Assembly (NCBI RefSeq): GCF_017916325.1
Contig: NC_090170.1
Coordinates: forward strand, 870,001 to 934,000
Length of the DNA stretch: 64,000 nt
Direction: 5' to 3'
DNA from: Leishmania martiniquensis
Taxonomy: Eukaryota > Euglenozoa > Kinetoplastea > Trypanosomatida > Trypanosomatidae
In this document: positions 30,270 through 39,623 of the stretch, in pieces
Numbering within the stretch: the first letter of the stretch is position 1
Layout of the letters: each line of letters opens with the position of its first letter
Program-made: the position numbers and the translations under genes
Notes under the pieces: generated by a model
Told to the model about the DNA's origin: nothing
What the model saw: the letters and a program-made list of their open reading frames with translations, nothing else
Databases searched by the model: none

Positions 30270-30294
30270 GGGTGGGGAGGGGGGTGGGGTGGGG
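30270..30294 (+). other. G-quadruplex-like tract
   Basis: Five blocks of three to six G separated by single T or A bases fit the canonical four-stranded quadruplex pattern on the coding strand. Confidence 0.7.
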
Positions 30295-30358
30295 CGACCG
30301 TGGAGGAGGGGACCTGAGGGAGAGGGCGGGGGATGGCGGCTATTGTTGAGAGGCAAAC

Positions 30359-30379
30359 GGGGGTGGGGGTGGGAAGGGG
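30359..30379 (+). other. Second G-quadruplex-like tract
   Basis: Four G-blocks (5, 5, 3 and 4 G) are separated by T, T and AA. It lies 65 bases after the first tract, so both would be in the same transcript spacer. Confidence 0.7.
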
Positions 30380-30925
30380 TGCGCGCCTTCGCTTTTGCTC
30401 TTTTCCCCTTCCCCGCGCGGTGAGTTTTCACACGTTTGGTGCGGCACAAAGATAAACGGTGGCGAGCGACAGCGAGGCAGAGCCACAGTAGGAGGAGGAC
30501 AATACGAAGGCCTCAGGAGGACGTCTTCCATTCGTCGGCCAGACTCTTTGAAAGAGCCCTGCGTTCCTCCGCACCAGGCGAGCTCTTGCGAAGAGAACAA
30601 ACTACCCTGCTCGATGCCACATTCTGTCTTCCGGTGCGTTACACGAACCAACTCTCTTCCCAACCTCTGCTTGACCTCTCTCTCTTTCTTGCGCCGCCCG
30701 GGCCTCACTTCATCCCATTTCCCTTCCCCTAGGGCGAGACTGCTCATGGCCCCCCTCCCTCTCCCCACATCGGCTTGCAGCCTCGCACACGTGTTGCTGG
30801 GGCGCTACGCCGACCCGCACCCCCACCGGCACTTCGACACTGTTGAAAAAAGGGGGAGTAGCAGAACCTTTTCTCTCCTCGCTCGGATTGTCCCTCTGGC
30901 GTAGAGCAAGCGGAGACGAATAAAA

Positions 30926-33900
30926 ATGGAGGCGCCATCGATATGCACAGATCAGGGCAGGACTCCGGTGTGCATGCTAATCTTTGCAGCTGCCGACGAC
31001 GCTGCAGCACTGCGTGAAGCTGTCGCCACTGAAGCAGGGCCAGCAACATCAGTGATGAACTACGCTGCTGCCGAGGCCAACAGAGAGGACCGAGGTGCTG
31101 CTGAACCGACAGATGGCGCATCTAGTGTCGCACAAGGCGCCTGCAGCGATGACGCGTGGATTTTTTGTCCTGTTGCAGCCTCCGATGGGCTGATGTCTGC
31201 GACGCCGGGCTCGATGCAGTATCTCTCACCTGCGCGGTATCAGGCGGCTGTGGGCGAGGTGCAGCAGTGGCAGCGCCGTCTGGGCCGCTTCCAAGCGTGT
31301 CGCCGGCGTGCCAGCGTCTCCTGCACTGGTGCGGCCTCTACCGGCACAGTGGACGACCTGCTTTCTGGCCCGCGACACGCCGCCAGTGTCTCCAGCACAG
31401 GGCAAAAAGAGCACTTATCCGTACTCTGGGCGTCTGTTCCACACCTTATCGGCGACGCACCATTTGCGGATGTTGAGGTCACTCGCTCTTCAGTCTCCGC
31501 TGCGGGTGGTGGCGTCGCGGTAGACGTTTCCCCTACATCAGGGCATTGCTTGCTGTGCATTGACGTCGGCGGCATGTACTTGGCGAGCTCGCGGACCTAC
31601 CCAGCGGCACGGTGCACAAAGAGGGCACCATCGCAGCCCTTAGAAGCTGCAGCGATGGGGGCAGCCAAGAAGACAGAATGTGCCTCAAGGAGGCCGGACA
31701 CGGCGCGCACTAAGTGCGTTCGTTCCCAAACGGAGCAGCCTGCACCTCTCCACGTACATCACTGCATCGCCAAAACCATGGTTGGTGAGAGAGAAGCGCA
31801 GGCGTCGCAGCGGCTTAGATGCCTGTTGAATCAGCGCTTTGCGGCTGCTACACGTGCTTGTCCCTTGGGCACGAGCGCCGGCACCACCACGCGCCCGCTG
31901 ACGCTATCCGAGGTATGGGTGATGCCTCTGCTGAGCGAGGAAGGCGCGCACCAAACGCTCCTGCGCAGTAAGACGCTTGGCGTCTCTGATTTTCCACTGC
32001 TTATACCCAACACCCATCGACCCGCCTTTTCGGAGTTTTCCACCTCACAGGGCAGTGATATGCAGTCCTTCCGCCTCGCGCGCTATCCCCCATCCCACCT
32101 GCTTCGCCTCTCTAGACGTGTAGACGTGCCTTCATCGGAGTCAGGCCCTCTGACCATGCCTCAGACAGCAGTCCTTCGTCCACGCAAGAGGCGCCGGGAC
32201 AACTCGATGGAGAGGCAAGAAGCGGCAGATAATTGGTGTCTGGGCGCGAACACGATACATTCGATGGAGAACCGTCTCTTTCTGCATGCCTTCTGCTCGA
32301 ACGGTGGATGTGCCGGCACTTCGTCAGCGGGGCTGACTGTTGTGCGGCTTCGCATATTGGAGCGTGCGTTCCTGCTTCTCAGCTGCTACTTCTCTGCGTG
32401 GTGCTGCGCCGCTGACTTTGACATCACGAGCGAATTTGCCAGTTCCCTCCCGGGTAAGTGGGCAAAGGGTGGAGGGTCGTACCACACCTTCTTTGGTACA
32501 CTGCGGCGGTGCGTACTGGCCGAGGACGCGCTTGTGCAGCACTCGGTAGAGGAAGAGGCAGCGAAATCGGCAGCGTCGTGTGGATCACTCTACGGCGCTG
32601 CCGCCACGTGCAACTCGGGAGCCACCGCGCCGCAGCACAGCTCCATCGAGGCCCTCTTTCAGGATGGCGGCCTTGAGTGGAGCAACACGGCCGACACAGG
32701 AGATCGTGGGAGTGAGCGGGTGTGGCCTGTAGAGGAGCTGTGGGGCCTGTGGGTTCGGCTGGGGTGGACTCCTCCACCGACGTGGTCGCGTGTGCGCGTA
32801 GGCCTGCGTCTCTTCGAGGGCGCTAACCTGAACAATGTGAACCATCGCTGCATTCGGGAGCTGTCACCGCGGTCTCTTCTGGCATTCCTGTCACGCGTGA
32901 GGATGGCAGCGGATGCAGCGTACGTGAAGGCAAAGCAGCTGCGACCTATTCCTGATGCTCGAGCAGGTTGCGAGACCTTTAAGGTTGAGAGCAGTGACTC
33001 CTCCGCTAGCGCAGACCTCTGTGGGGTGATAGGCGTCGGTCTCGCCTCCCATTGCACGGAGACCATACCACTTTTTTCAGCAGCGCGGCAGGAGTCGTCC
33101 GTGCAGCTGCAGCGACTACTTGAGTTTCAGGCAGCTCTCTCTGCCGCGGCAGAATCTGGAACCCGGCCAGCGTCGGCTGGGCTGCCCGACGCTGCAGCCG
33201 CTGCTCCTTGTATCCCCACCATCAACGCGTGCACGGCGACTGTACGCGATGAAGTTGCTGGCTATACGCCTGTGCTCAGCCCCGCCGCTCGCGACCTCGC
33301 GGCGGACGTCGCTGCCACCACGGTGCTTTCTTCCCCGTATGCGGCGGGGTCGCCGGTATGCGGTGTTGTGGACGCCGTGACGTTTGAATTGACATGGCTT
33401 CGTGGCGTGCTGGAGTCCCCTGCGCTGCTCATTCCTGCGCTCGGTGTATGGGAGGGAGTGGATAAGAGCGACAGTGCGGCGATTTCGTCTCGTGACACGG
33501 GCCCCCGTCCGTCCGGCGGAAGCGCGTGGGAGAAGGAGGCGGCATTGCTGACTGCCCTGCTTGCGCGCCGACCCTCATTGCAGCTCGGGAACTTGGATCA
33601 GGGCGCCCTGAAAGCTTCTTCGGCTTCGCGTCCACTAGATATACCGTTGCCGCCCTCGCTGTCAGCCGCAGAGATGTACTGCGAGCTCGCCGATGTGGCA
33701 GAGCTGCGCTGGTCTTCCTCAAGGGCTGCCGTCACCACAGCTGATCACGGAACTCTTTCCGCCGCTTCTTCGAAGGCTCCTACCCTAGCGGCTTCTCCTT
33801 CGGCGTTTTCCACTTCGTCCTGTTGCGCTGTTGCTTGCGCCGAAGTGGCGCGGCTGGCATACCAAAAGACGGCGGACGAGATTGCCCATGCGTACGACGA

Positions 33901-35449
33901 AGTGCGTCATCGACTCAGCGCCGCAAACCCGTTGGCTGCGTTTCTCTTCGAGCATTGCGTCAAGTACCTTCAAGATCAAAACGTCTTCACCATCGCGTCC
34001 CCACTCCATGAGGGGAGCAGCGAGGATGCGTCAGGAGATCCTGGGGGGCGAGATGATTGCATACCGCGTGATGCCTGCGCAGCGGGGCATTCTGAAGCGC
34101 GAATAGCCTCCTCGTCACCGTACTCGTTCACTGTGCAGCAGGGAGCCTATCTTCGGGGCGGACCGACCGACGTGCCCTTGCCTGAGGACAGCGGCTGCCT
34201 TGAAGACGAAGGAGGGCCTCCAGGGGAGTGCGATTCCGTGAGCGCACGGCTAGCAGAGACTGTGGTGCGCGTTGTTCAGGAGAGCAAGCCAGTGGTGCGG
34301 CGCATGCTGGCGCTTATTCAGTCCTATAGTGGAGACATCGCCGCCGCTGCCGCAGAGGGCCACGGCGGTGCGCAGTCTGCTTGCAGTCCGCAGGAGGCCA
34401 CGGCAACAAAGAGCAGCGACCATCAGCCAAATGACGCCGTCGCGCAGGACGTGTGGCGCTGCTTTGCACCGACGGTAAAGTCAGCTGTGCATGTGGATTT
34501 GTCGGCGAGCCAGTCCCCATTCTGCGCCTCATCATGCGCCAAAGCGACGGCGCAGCGCCTCGTGCAGGCGTTTTGGGCAAACGTTGCCACAGCGACACGC
34601 CTGCGCCTGCGCGACGAACTGGGTGCGTTGCCGGGCAGTGAGGAGGAACCAGCCAGCGATACGGAGGAGGAAGAGCCAGAAGCGGCTTCCGCACCGCCGC
34701 CGGAAAAGTGTGGAGGCGCGGCTTCTTCCAGAGAAAGGGCATCAGAACGGATATCTGGCGGAGATTGGCATAACTTTGCCACTAAACAGAGTGGAGCCGG
34801 ACCTTGCGTCGCCACTTCCGGCACGCTGTCGCTCTCGGACCAAGCACTGCTCCCTGCTTCTCCCGGCTTCCCCTTTCTACCTCTGGCGCCGCTGTCACAA
34901 GCACTTCCTTTACCTACACCTTGCACGCATCCCCGCGACGCATGGAGTCGGGCGGTTCACGCGTTGGACGGGGCACAGGCAATGGCCCTCTACATGCAAC
35001 ACATTCTGCGATGCTCCAACGCCGCCACTTACCAATCGAGTGAAAGCCGACTTGGCAGCTGCCCCTTCCTCAGTGCCGCGACAGAGGCGCCACGGAAAGT
35101 ACAGCCCACCACAGCAGAGAGGGCAGCGCTGCCCACTGACCTTCTGCAGTCCAGCCTCTGGCTTCAGCATGCACTCTTTCTTTTGAGCTACGGCCTCGCA
35201 TGTCCCGTCGATCATCCGGCGGTGGGTAGTGAGGTCGCATCCACCCTGACAGCCGCCTCCTCACAGGTAGGCCACCCTGTGTGCCCGTGCCCTGGCGAAG
35301 ACGGACTGAACCAATTGCCGCCGCCTGCACTCGCGGCATTTCGCGCTCTACGTTGCGGGAAGCTGTCACTCGATGTGTGGATCGGTGTTGCCCTGGAAGT
35401 TTACGCGGAGCGGTGGAGGCTCAGCGCGCAGGCACAGGGAGCATTGTAG
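30926..35449 (+). CDS. Large hypothetical protein, 1507 aa
   Basis: I do not recognise this protein. A single uninterrupted frame of 1507 codons from ATG to TAG in this GC-rich setting, in line with its neighbours, makes it a real gene. It is rich in Ala, Ser, Gly and Cys. Order-like segments sit among low-complexity stretches: ~465-500 (VVRLRILERAFLLLSCYFSAWCC), ~590-675 (EELWGLWVRLGWTPPPTWS, then FEGANLNNVNHRCIRELSP), ~975-1020 (KTADEIAHAYDEVRHRL..., helical) and ~1335-1420 (helical). An acidic segment (EEEPASDTEEEEPEAAS) lies near 1235-1250. No membrane segment is convincing; the hydrophobic piece near 475 is short and Cys-rich. No enzyme motif was found, and any function would be a guess. 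It may be kinetoplastid-specific. Confidence 0.8.
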   Translation: MEAPSICTDQGRTPVCMLIFAAADDAAALREAVATEAGPATSVMNYAAAEANREDRGAAEPTDGASSVAQGACSDDAWIFCPVAASDGLMSATPGSMQYLSPARYQAAVGEVQQWQRRLGRFQACRRRASVSCTGAASTGTVDDLLSGPRHAASVSSTGQKEHLSVLWASVPHLIGDAPFADVEVTRSSVSAAGGGVAVDVSPTSGHCLLCIDVGGMYLASSRTYPAARCTKRAPSQPLEAAAMGAAKKTECASRRPDTARTKCVRSQTEQPAPLHVHHCIAKTMVGEREAQASQRLRCLLNQRFAAATRACPLGTSAGTTTRPLTLSEVWVMPLLSEEGAHQTLLRSKTLGVSDFPLLIPNTHRPAFSEFSTSQGSDMQSFRLARYPPSHLLRLSRRVDVPSSESGPLTMPQTAVLRPRKRRRDNSMERQEAADNWCLGANTIHSMENRLFLHAFCSNGGCAGTSSAGLTVVRLRILERAFLLLSCYFSAWCCAADFDITSEFASSLPGKWAKGGGSYHTFFGTLRRCVLAEDALVQHSVEEEAAKSAASCGSLYGAAATCNSGATAPQHSSIEALFQDGGLEWSNTADTGDRGSERVWPVEELWGLWVRLGWTPPPTWSRVRVGLRLFEGANLNNVNHRCIRELSPRSLLAFLSRVRMAADAAYVKAKQLRPIPDARAGCETFKVESSDSSASADLCGVIGVGLASHCTETIPLFSAARQESSVQLQRLLEFQAALSAAAESGTRPASAGLPDAAAAAPCIPTINACTATVRDEVAGYTPVLSPAARDLAADVAATTVLSSPYAAGSPVCGVVDAVTFELTWLRGVLESPALLIPALGVWEGVDKSDSAAISSRDTGPRPSGGSAWEKEAALLTALLARRPSLQLGNLDQGALKASSASRPLDIPLPPSLSAAEMYCELADVAELRWSSSRAAVTTADHGTLSAASSKAPTLAASPSAFSTSSCCAVACAEVARLAYQKTADEIAHAYDEVRHRLSAANPLAAFLFEHCVKYLQDQNVFTIASPLHEGSSEDASGDPGGRDDCIPRDACAAGHSEARIASSSPYSFTVQQGAYLRGGPTDVPLPEDSGCLEDEGGPPGECDSVSARLAETVVRVVQESKPVVRRMLALIQSYSGDIAAAAAEGHGGAQSACSPQEATATKSSDHQPNDAVAQDVWRCFAPTVKSAVHVDLSASQSPFCASSCAKATAQRLVQAFWANVATATRLRLRDELGALPGSEEEPASDTEEEEPEAASAPPPEKCGGAASSRERASERISGGDWHNFATKQSGAGPCVATSGTLSLSDQALLPASPGFPFLPLAPLSQALPLPTPCTHPRDAWSRAVHALDGAQAMALYMQHILRCSNAATYQSSESRLGSCPFLSAATEAPRKVQPTTAERAALPTDLLQSSLWLQHALFLLSYGLACPVDHPAVGSEVASTLTAASSQVGHPVCPCPGEDGLNQLPPPALAAFRALRCGKLSLDVWIGVALEVYAERWRLSAQAQGAL

Positions 35450-36260
35450 CAAAACCGTTCGCCCCCCCTCTTCCCCTTCCATGCACTTTCATGTATATAT
35501 ATAATGTATATATACGGAAAGCTTACGCGTATGCGTCCTCTCGAGGAAGCAGAAACGCTTTGTTCCCATCTTTGCTGCTTCTTCACTGCTGCTCCTTTAC
35601 TGTTAGAAAAAGGGGGTTCCCCAGCTCAGGTGCGCTGCCTCTTTCATCGAGAGAGCCATTGACAGGGATGTCCGAGGTACGGAGGGCGAAAGCAACGACC
35701 TGGTGTTGGCTGAGCGGAGGAGTCACGCCACTGTCATGCCACACGCTAAAGCAAAAGTCTGGCAGGCGAGAGAAAAAAACAGTCGTTCGGCATGCTGGCA
35801 GATGCTGAGCATATTCATCTGCTCTTTCTGGCCGCTTTATTTTTACTTCGTGTGCCTCTTCAGAGTCCCCCCCTCCCCACCTCCACCCTCCACGCAAAGA
35901 TGTCTCCCTCTTTAAGCGGCAACGGCGCCGCCCCAGTCCCATCTGCTGCCCACCAGGTCATTGTGTCGCCTGCGCTCGAGCACAGGACACACTTCGATGT
36001 GCCCCTCGGTGTTTCTGCCACTGTGGTATTTCGCTCGCCTATGTCATGACCTCATCTATGCCACTTTCGCCATCCTTGGCCCACTCGCCAGGCTCCTCTC
36101 TATTCCCTCCCCCCTTTTCAAGTATACCGCGCTGCTTAATGGTTCGCGCACCTTGGCTTCCGCGGACGTTGCACCACAGTGTCCTGTACTAAGGCGCATC
36201 CTCAACTCGTTAAGAAAAAAGAGAGCAGCGCCGAACACCGTTAAAAGTCTGTAGCATCGC
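35450..36260. other. 0.8 kb spacer
   Basis: No gene seen. An interrupted palindromic TA tract lies at 35492-35516. A pyrimidine tract at about 36092-36119 leads to AG at 36121-36122, a likely acceptor with a leader of about 139 nt. Confidence 0.65.
36121..36122 (+). promoter_or_regulatory. Predicted spliced-leader acceptor for the 36261 gene
   Basis: CTCCTCTCTATTCCCTCC plus further C/T bases runs directly into CAAG. Confidence 0.5.
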
Positions 36261-37742
36261 ATGCGCCGGATTACTCGACGCGTCGGCGCACTCGCGTGCC
36301 GCGGCTGCTGTAGTGCTGACCTGAGGCAACAGTGTATTGGTCGAAGTGCCCCTTCATGGGCGCCTTGTCTCACGATGCGTCTGTGCAGCAGTATCAGACC
36401 TTCCCCACCGCCTCCTTCTGATCCTTCGCATGGTCCGTTCACCGGTGAGGCGGAGGGTAGCGCGAGTGAAGAGGGTGGGCTGTACTCCGTGAATGGGGGG
36501 GACTCGAGCTACCCCGCGCCGATGTCGAAGCTGTGCGCTGTGAAGGCGACGGAAGGCTTCGCAGAGGAGATTGTCGAAACCCCCGGCTATTCCGATGAGG
36601 ACGCGTTTGGCCACAGCGACCCGCTAAAGGCGGTCGAGCATGTGCTGAAGGGACGGAGGGAGGTTGCGGCTTCCGATGCCTCCAGCAGCTATGGCGCGCC
36701 GACGTCAGAAAGCGCCGCATCACCGGCGGCTGACCTTACTGCGGACTCCTCTGCCATTCCGGTGCCAGATACCGACTTGGGGAAGGATGTCGACCCTTTG
36801 TCGAGCAGTCGTAACCGCCGCCGCAACCGCCGCAAGCGCACTGCGGACGCCATCCTTGGCGACGTTCTCCACGACGCGTTGCTTCTGCGCGACATGGGTG
36901 AGAAGCCAACTGCCGACTTTGTTTACAAGCGCACGCGGGAGCGGATGTACGAGGCGGAGTACGGCCGCAAGCCACCAAGTGCAGGGGAAAACGCAGCGAA
37001 GTTTATTCCCTTTCCGCCGGACTTCCACCTGCACCGCCTGCTGCCGCTCTTCAAAGATTGCGAGGATGATGCAGCTGGGTCTGCTCCAACGGACTCCGCT
37101 TCTTGTGGTGCGGCTCGGCCGGCCGCTCCTGCGCGGGTGCGCACCAAGAACTTCATGAACACTTACGCGCTCTTGCCACCTGATCCGTGGCCGGAGCGAG
37201 CTGTGACACCTGACAATCCGGTATGGACCCGCCACCAGGTGGCTCTGGACATGGAGAGGACGGGCGGCCGTGGTCTGAAGGAGTGGGAGGAGCGCATCTA
37301 CAGCCCACGGCCCGGCTACGACGTTTATGGTGAGTTCCTCGATGCCATGGATGAGCTGGGGCACTGGGAGGTGCAGCTGATTCAATTCCTACGTGTGGTG
37401 CCACTGAGTCAGCGCCGCAGCCTGCCGTTTCTCCACGAATGGTACCGTCTTCTAGTGCATCGCGTGGTTCGCGCCGAGCGGCGCTACCTCCGCATCCGTG
37501 ATGTCGCTCTGGCAAAGAGCAACGCCTCGACGGCTCTGTTCAAGCGCACCGAGCAACTGGTCGATAACATTCGCAGCTACTACGCTGAGGCACACCGATC
37601 CTTGGCAAGCGCGAACTACGACCCGCTGCGCATGAAGAAGTCGGCCCTCGCGCCGCTGATGCGCATGACAGACAAGGAGTTCGCTGAGTGGCAAGAGGTG
37701 CAGCGGCAGCGGAGGAACGCGCTGGCGGCGGAGCTCGCTTAG
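36261..37742 (+). CDS. Probable mitochondrial protein of unknown function, 493 aa
   Basis: ATG to TAG, 493 residues. The N-terminus (MRRITRRVGALACRGC) is Arg-rich and free of acidic residues for about 20 positions, a good mitochondrial presequence candidate. Residues ~45-180 are low-complexity. A very basic patch (SSSRNRRRNRRKRTAD, ~180-195) precedes the ordered part: a helical region with ILGDVLHDALLLRDMG, then KFIPFPPDFHLHRLLPLF, then NFMNTYALLPPDPWPE, and a long helical C-terminal region (~370-493) rich in Arg and Glu, including WEVQLIQFLRVVPLSQRRS. This mix of presequence, basic patch and helical tail fits a mitochondrial RNA-associated or ribosomal protein; that is inference, and no named domain is visible. 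Confidence 0.8.
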   Translation: MRRITRRVGALACRGCCSADLRQQCIGRSAPSWAPCLTMRLCSSIRPSPPPPSDPSHGPFTGEAEGSASEEGGLYSVNGGDSSYPAPMSKLCAVKATEGFAEEIVETPGYSDEDAFGHSDPLKAVEHVLKGRREVAASDASSSYGAPTSESAASPAADLTADSSAIPVPDTDLGKDVDPLSSSRNRRRNRRKRTADAILGDVLHDALLLRDMGEKPTADFVYKRTRERMYEAEYGRKPPSAGENAAKFIPFPPDFHLHRLLPLFKDCEDDAAGSAPTDSASCGAARPAAPARVRTKNFMNTYALLPPDPWPERAVTPDNPVWTRHQVALDMERTGGRGLKEWEERIYSPRPGYDVYGEFLDAMDELGHWEVQLIQFLRVVPLSQRRSLPFLHEWYRLLVHRVVRAERRYLRIRDVALAKSNASTALFKRTEQLVDNIRSYYAEAHRSLASANYDPLRMKKSALAPLMRMTDKEFAEWQEVQRQRRNALAAELA

Positions 37743-38876
37743 GGTTCTGAGGGAGCTGCAGCAGTAACGGAAAGATGGGATGGGGGGCGGGCGGGCAGGC
37801 AGCAGCCACAACGGGCGGCTTGTGCGATGGAACGACGACTGTGTGGATGCCCGCGACAAGAGCTATGCTTGCCTGCGTATAGCCGCCCATCATGCACTCA
37901 CGTGGCAACAGTAAATGCGAAACGGATGCGCATCCGTGAGAGGTACGCTGCTGCCTTCTCTCTCTCGCTTTATGCCCCTTTACCTTTGCAAGCGCCGCGC
38001 CTCCGTGTGCTTTTGTACGCACAGAGCGATGCTCTCTCACTGGTCGTCAAGAAAGCAACCCAACGATGGCCGTAGCGCAGCGATGGAATACAGGCAGCTC
38101 GAAACGAGGCCCGCCTCGGTGAGGTCGTCCTGTTCCACACGAGCGGTAAAAAGGGGCCCTTCAAATTCCCTACGGGGGTGGAGCGCCGGCGAAAAGGACG
38201 TCATTGCAGCCCGCGTCTCACTGACATCTCACGCCTCCTCCTTCCCCATTGCGCCATGTGTGTGCGAGCTAAGCGGGCTGCAGCCTGAGGGTAGAATGAA
38301 TCACGAAGTGCACCTCCTCTGCGGCAAGGAAAGCCGACGTGGTCGACGACCTCTACGGCAGTTTTTTCCAGAGCGTCTTGTCTGTGCGTCTGTGCGGTCG
38401 TCCCACCAGGGCATGTGTGAGCGCTTCGCCACCTGGATCTCATCTAAAACCTTCACCTTCGCCCTTTCGTTATTGGGGTTGCCGCCAACCTCTCATAACG
38501 CCCCCTCGTCTCTCTCTGCTGTACTGCTCCGCGGACTCTGGAGTGCGCGCGAGTGCGATTTTGCCCTTCGGCGTGGAGCATACCCCCCTCCCCTCCTGAC
38601 GCGGCGTGTCAGGTCGGCAGGAAATAACACCCGAAAGAGTGCATAGGGAAGAAGAGGGCCTTGCGCGGTTTTGGCGCCCTCTCCGGTCAGCTTTTTTGCC
38701 CTCTAGTACCGCCTCTCGATCTACACCCTCTCGCCTCTTCACAGCACACATTTCAATCGCCGCTGTTCCTGGGCTGGCCGCCGTGTCAGAACGGCACGTT
38801 AAAAAGAAACGGTTTGGACCTTCTCTTCTGTCGGCCCTGAAGCGTCTCGTCCACCTTGTCAGTGTGGCGCCTGAAG
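37743..38876. other. 1.1 kb spacer
   Basis: No supported gene. A tract at about 38690-38740 leads to AG at 38743-38744. Confidence 0.65.
38743..38744 (+). promoter_or_regulatory. Predicted spliced-leader acceptor for the Pam16-like gene
   Basis: CCTCTCGCCTCTTCACAG follows a longer C/T-rich stretch. The leader would be about 132 nt. Confidence 0.5.
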
Positions 38877-39623
38877 ATGCGCAGGGCAGCAGTCGCGTCG
38901 CTAACGGGCACGAAGGGGGGTACTGTCGCGTCGTGCTCAACTGCGGCGAATGCGACGCTGACATCTCGACGGCGCACCACCGCCAACGCCTCGTATGCTA
39001 ATGCTGCCGTGGCGGCAAGAAGGAGGGCGCCTAGCGCACGCTCGCCTGAGCGTCTGGTCTGCGTCGGCGCCGGGGTGTGGTCGCCAGCGCTGTTCCGCCC
39101 CACAGCCATCAGCCGAATACCTCCGCAGCTGGCCCGATTTTTGATTGCCAGCGGTGCCGCAGTGCTGCAAGTGTTTGTGGTTGCCTACCAGCGAGAGAGC
39201 CGGAAACTGCGTCAGGAAGAGCGGGCACGTGGTGCGGTTGGGGGAACGCAGTGCTCGACCGCGACGAGGTCCTCGTGCGCGATGTCCGCGATCGAGGCGG
39301 TGCAAGTGCTTGGCCTTGATTGCGACTTCCCGGATCTGTGCACCAGCACTCAGCAAGCGGAGGCGAACTCGATGCCGAAAGCGTCGCTCCCACTCGTTCC
39401 CGGGAAGGCGCGTACGGTCGCGCAGCAAAACTTTGAACGAATGTTTGCCCTCGCCGTCAAGGAGGAGCATATGTTCTTGGCCGGGAAGCTGAGTGCCGCC
39501 TACCGCATCTGCGTGGACCCTGCGTGGGATCAGGCGACGCCGAATGAAGGGGAAGAGAGTGCAGATACCAGGGCACGAGGGGCGACGGAGCCGAATGCGG
39601 ATGAGCGGGGGCGCTCCTTCTAG
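38877..39623 (+). CDS. PAM16: Pam16/Tim16-like subunit of the mitochondrial import motor, 248 aa
   Basis: Pam16 (Magmas) is the J-like partner that binds Pam14/18 and tunes Hsp70 in the presequence translocase motor on the matrix side of the inner membrane. The first ATG is at 38877. Residues 1-70 are Arg/Ala/Ser-rich without acidic residues, like a long mitochondrial presequence. Next comes the hydrophobic segment LARFLIASGAAVLQVFVVAYQRE (~84-106), as in Pam16 N-termini, then a charged linker. The J-like domain is at ~135-212: a helix SAIEAVQVLGL, the loop with a degenerate sequence in place of HPD, and ARTVAQQNFERMFALAVKEE followed by FLAGKLSAAYRICVDP, which parallels the Pam16 'NYEHLF...GSFYLQSKV..AKERL' pattern. 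The tails at both ends make it about twice the usual ~120-150 residues. The first tail may be removed on import. Confidence 0.78.
   Translation: MRRAAVASLTGTKGGTVASCSTAANATLTSRRRTTANASYANAAVAARRRAPSARSPERLVCVGAGVWSPALFRPTAISRIPPQLARFLIASGAAVLQVFVVAYQRESRKLRQEERARGAVGGTQCSTATRSSCAMSAIEAVQVLGLDCDFPDLCTSTQQAEANSMPKASLPLVPGKARTVAQQNFERMFALAVKEEHMFLAGKLSAAYRICVDPAWDQATPNEGEESADTRARGATEPNADERGRSF

Larger units (their letters stand above)
30028..30925. other. Spacer with G-quadruplex-like tracts
   Basis: No gene apart from the possible frameshifted end of the previous one (to 30080). The + strand carries two runs of G-blocks at 30270-30294 and 30359-30379. A pyrimidine tract at about 30868-30897 leads to AG at 30903-30904, giving a leader of about 21 nt for the next gene. 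Confidence 0.65.

Noticed and set aside
37915..38646. 243-codon frame between the mitochondrial protein and the Pam16-like gene
   Set aside because: No domain, uneven composition, and a good splice acceptor lies after it, at 38743.
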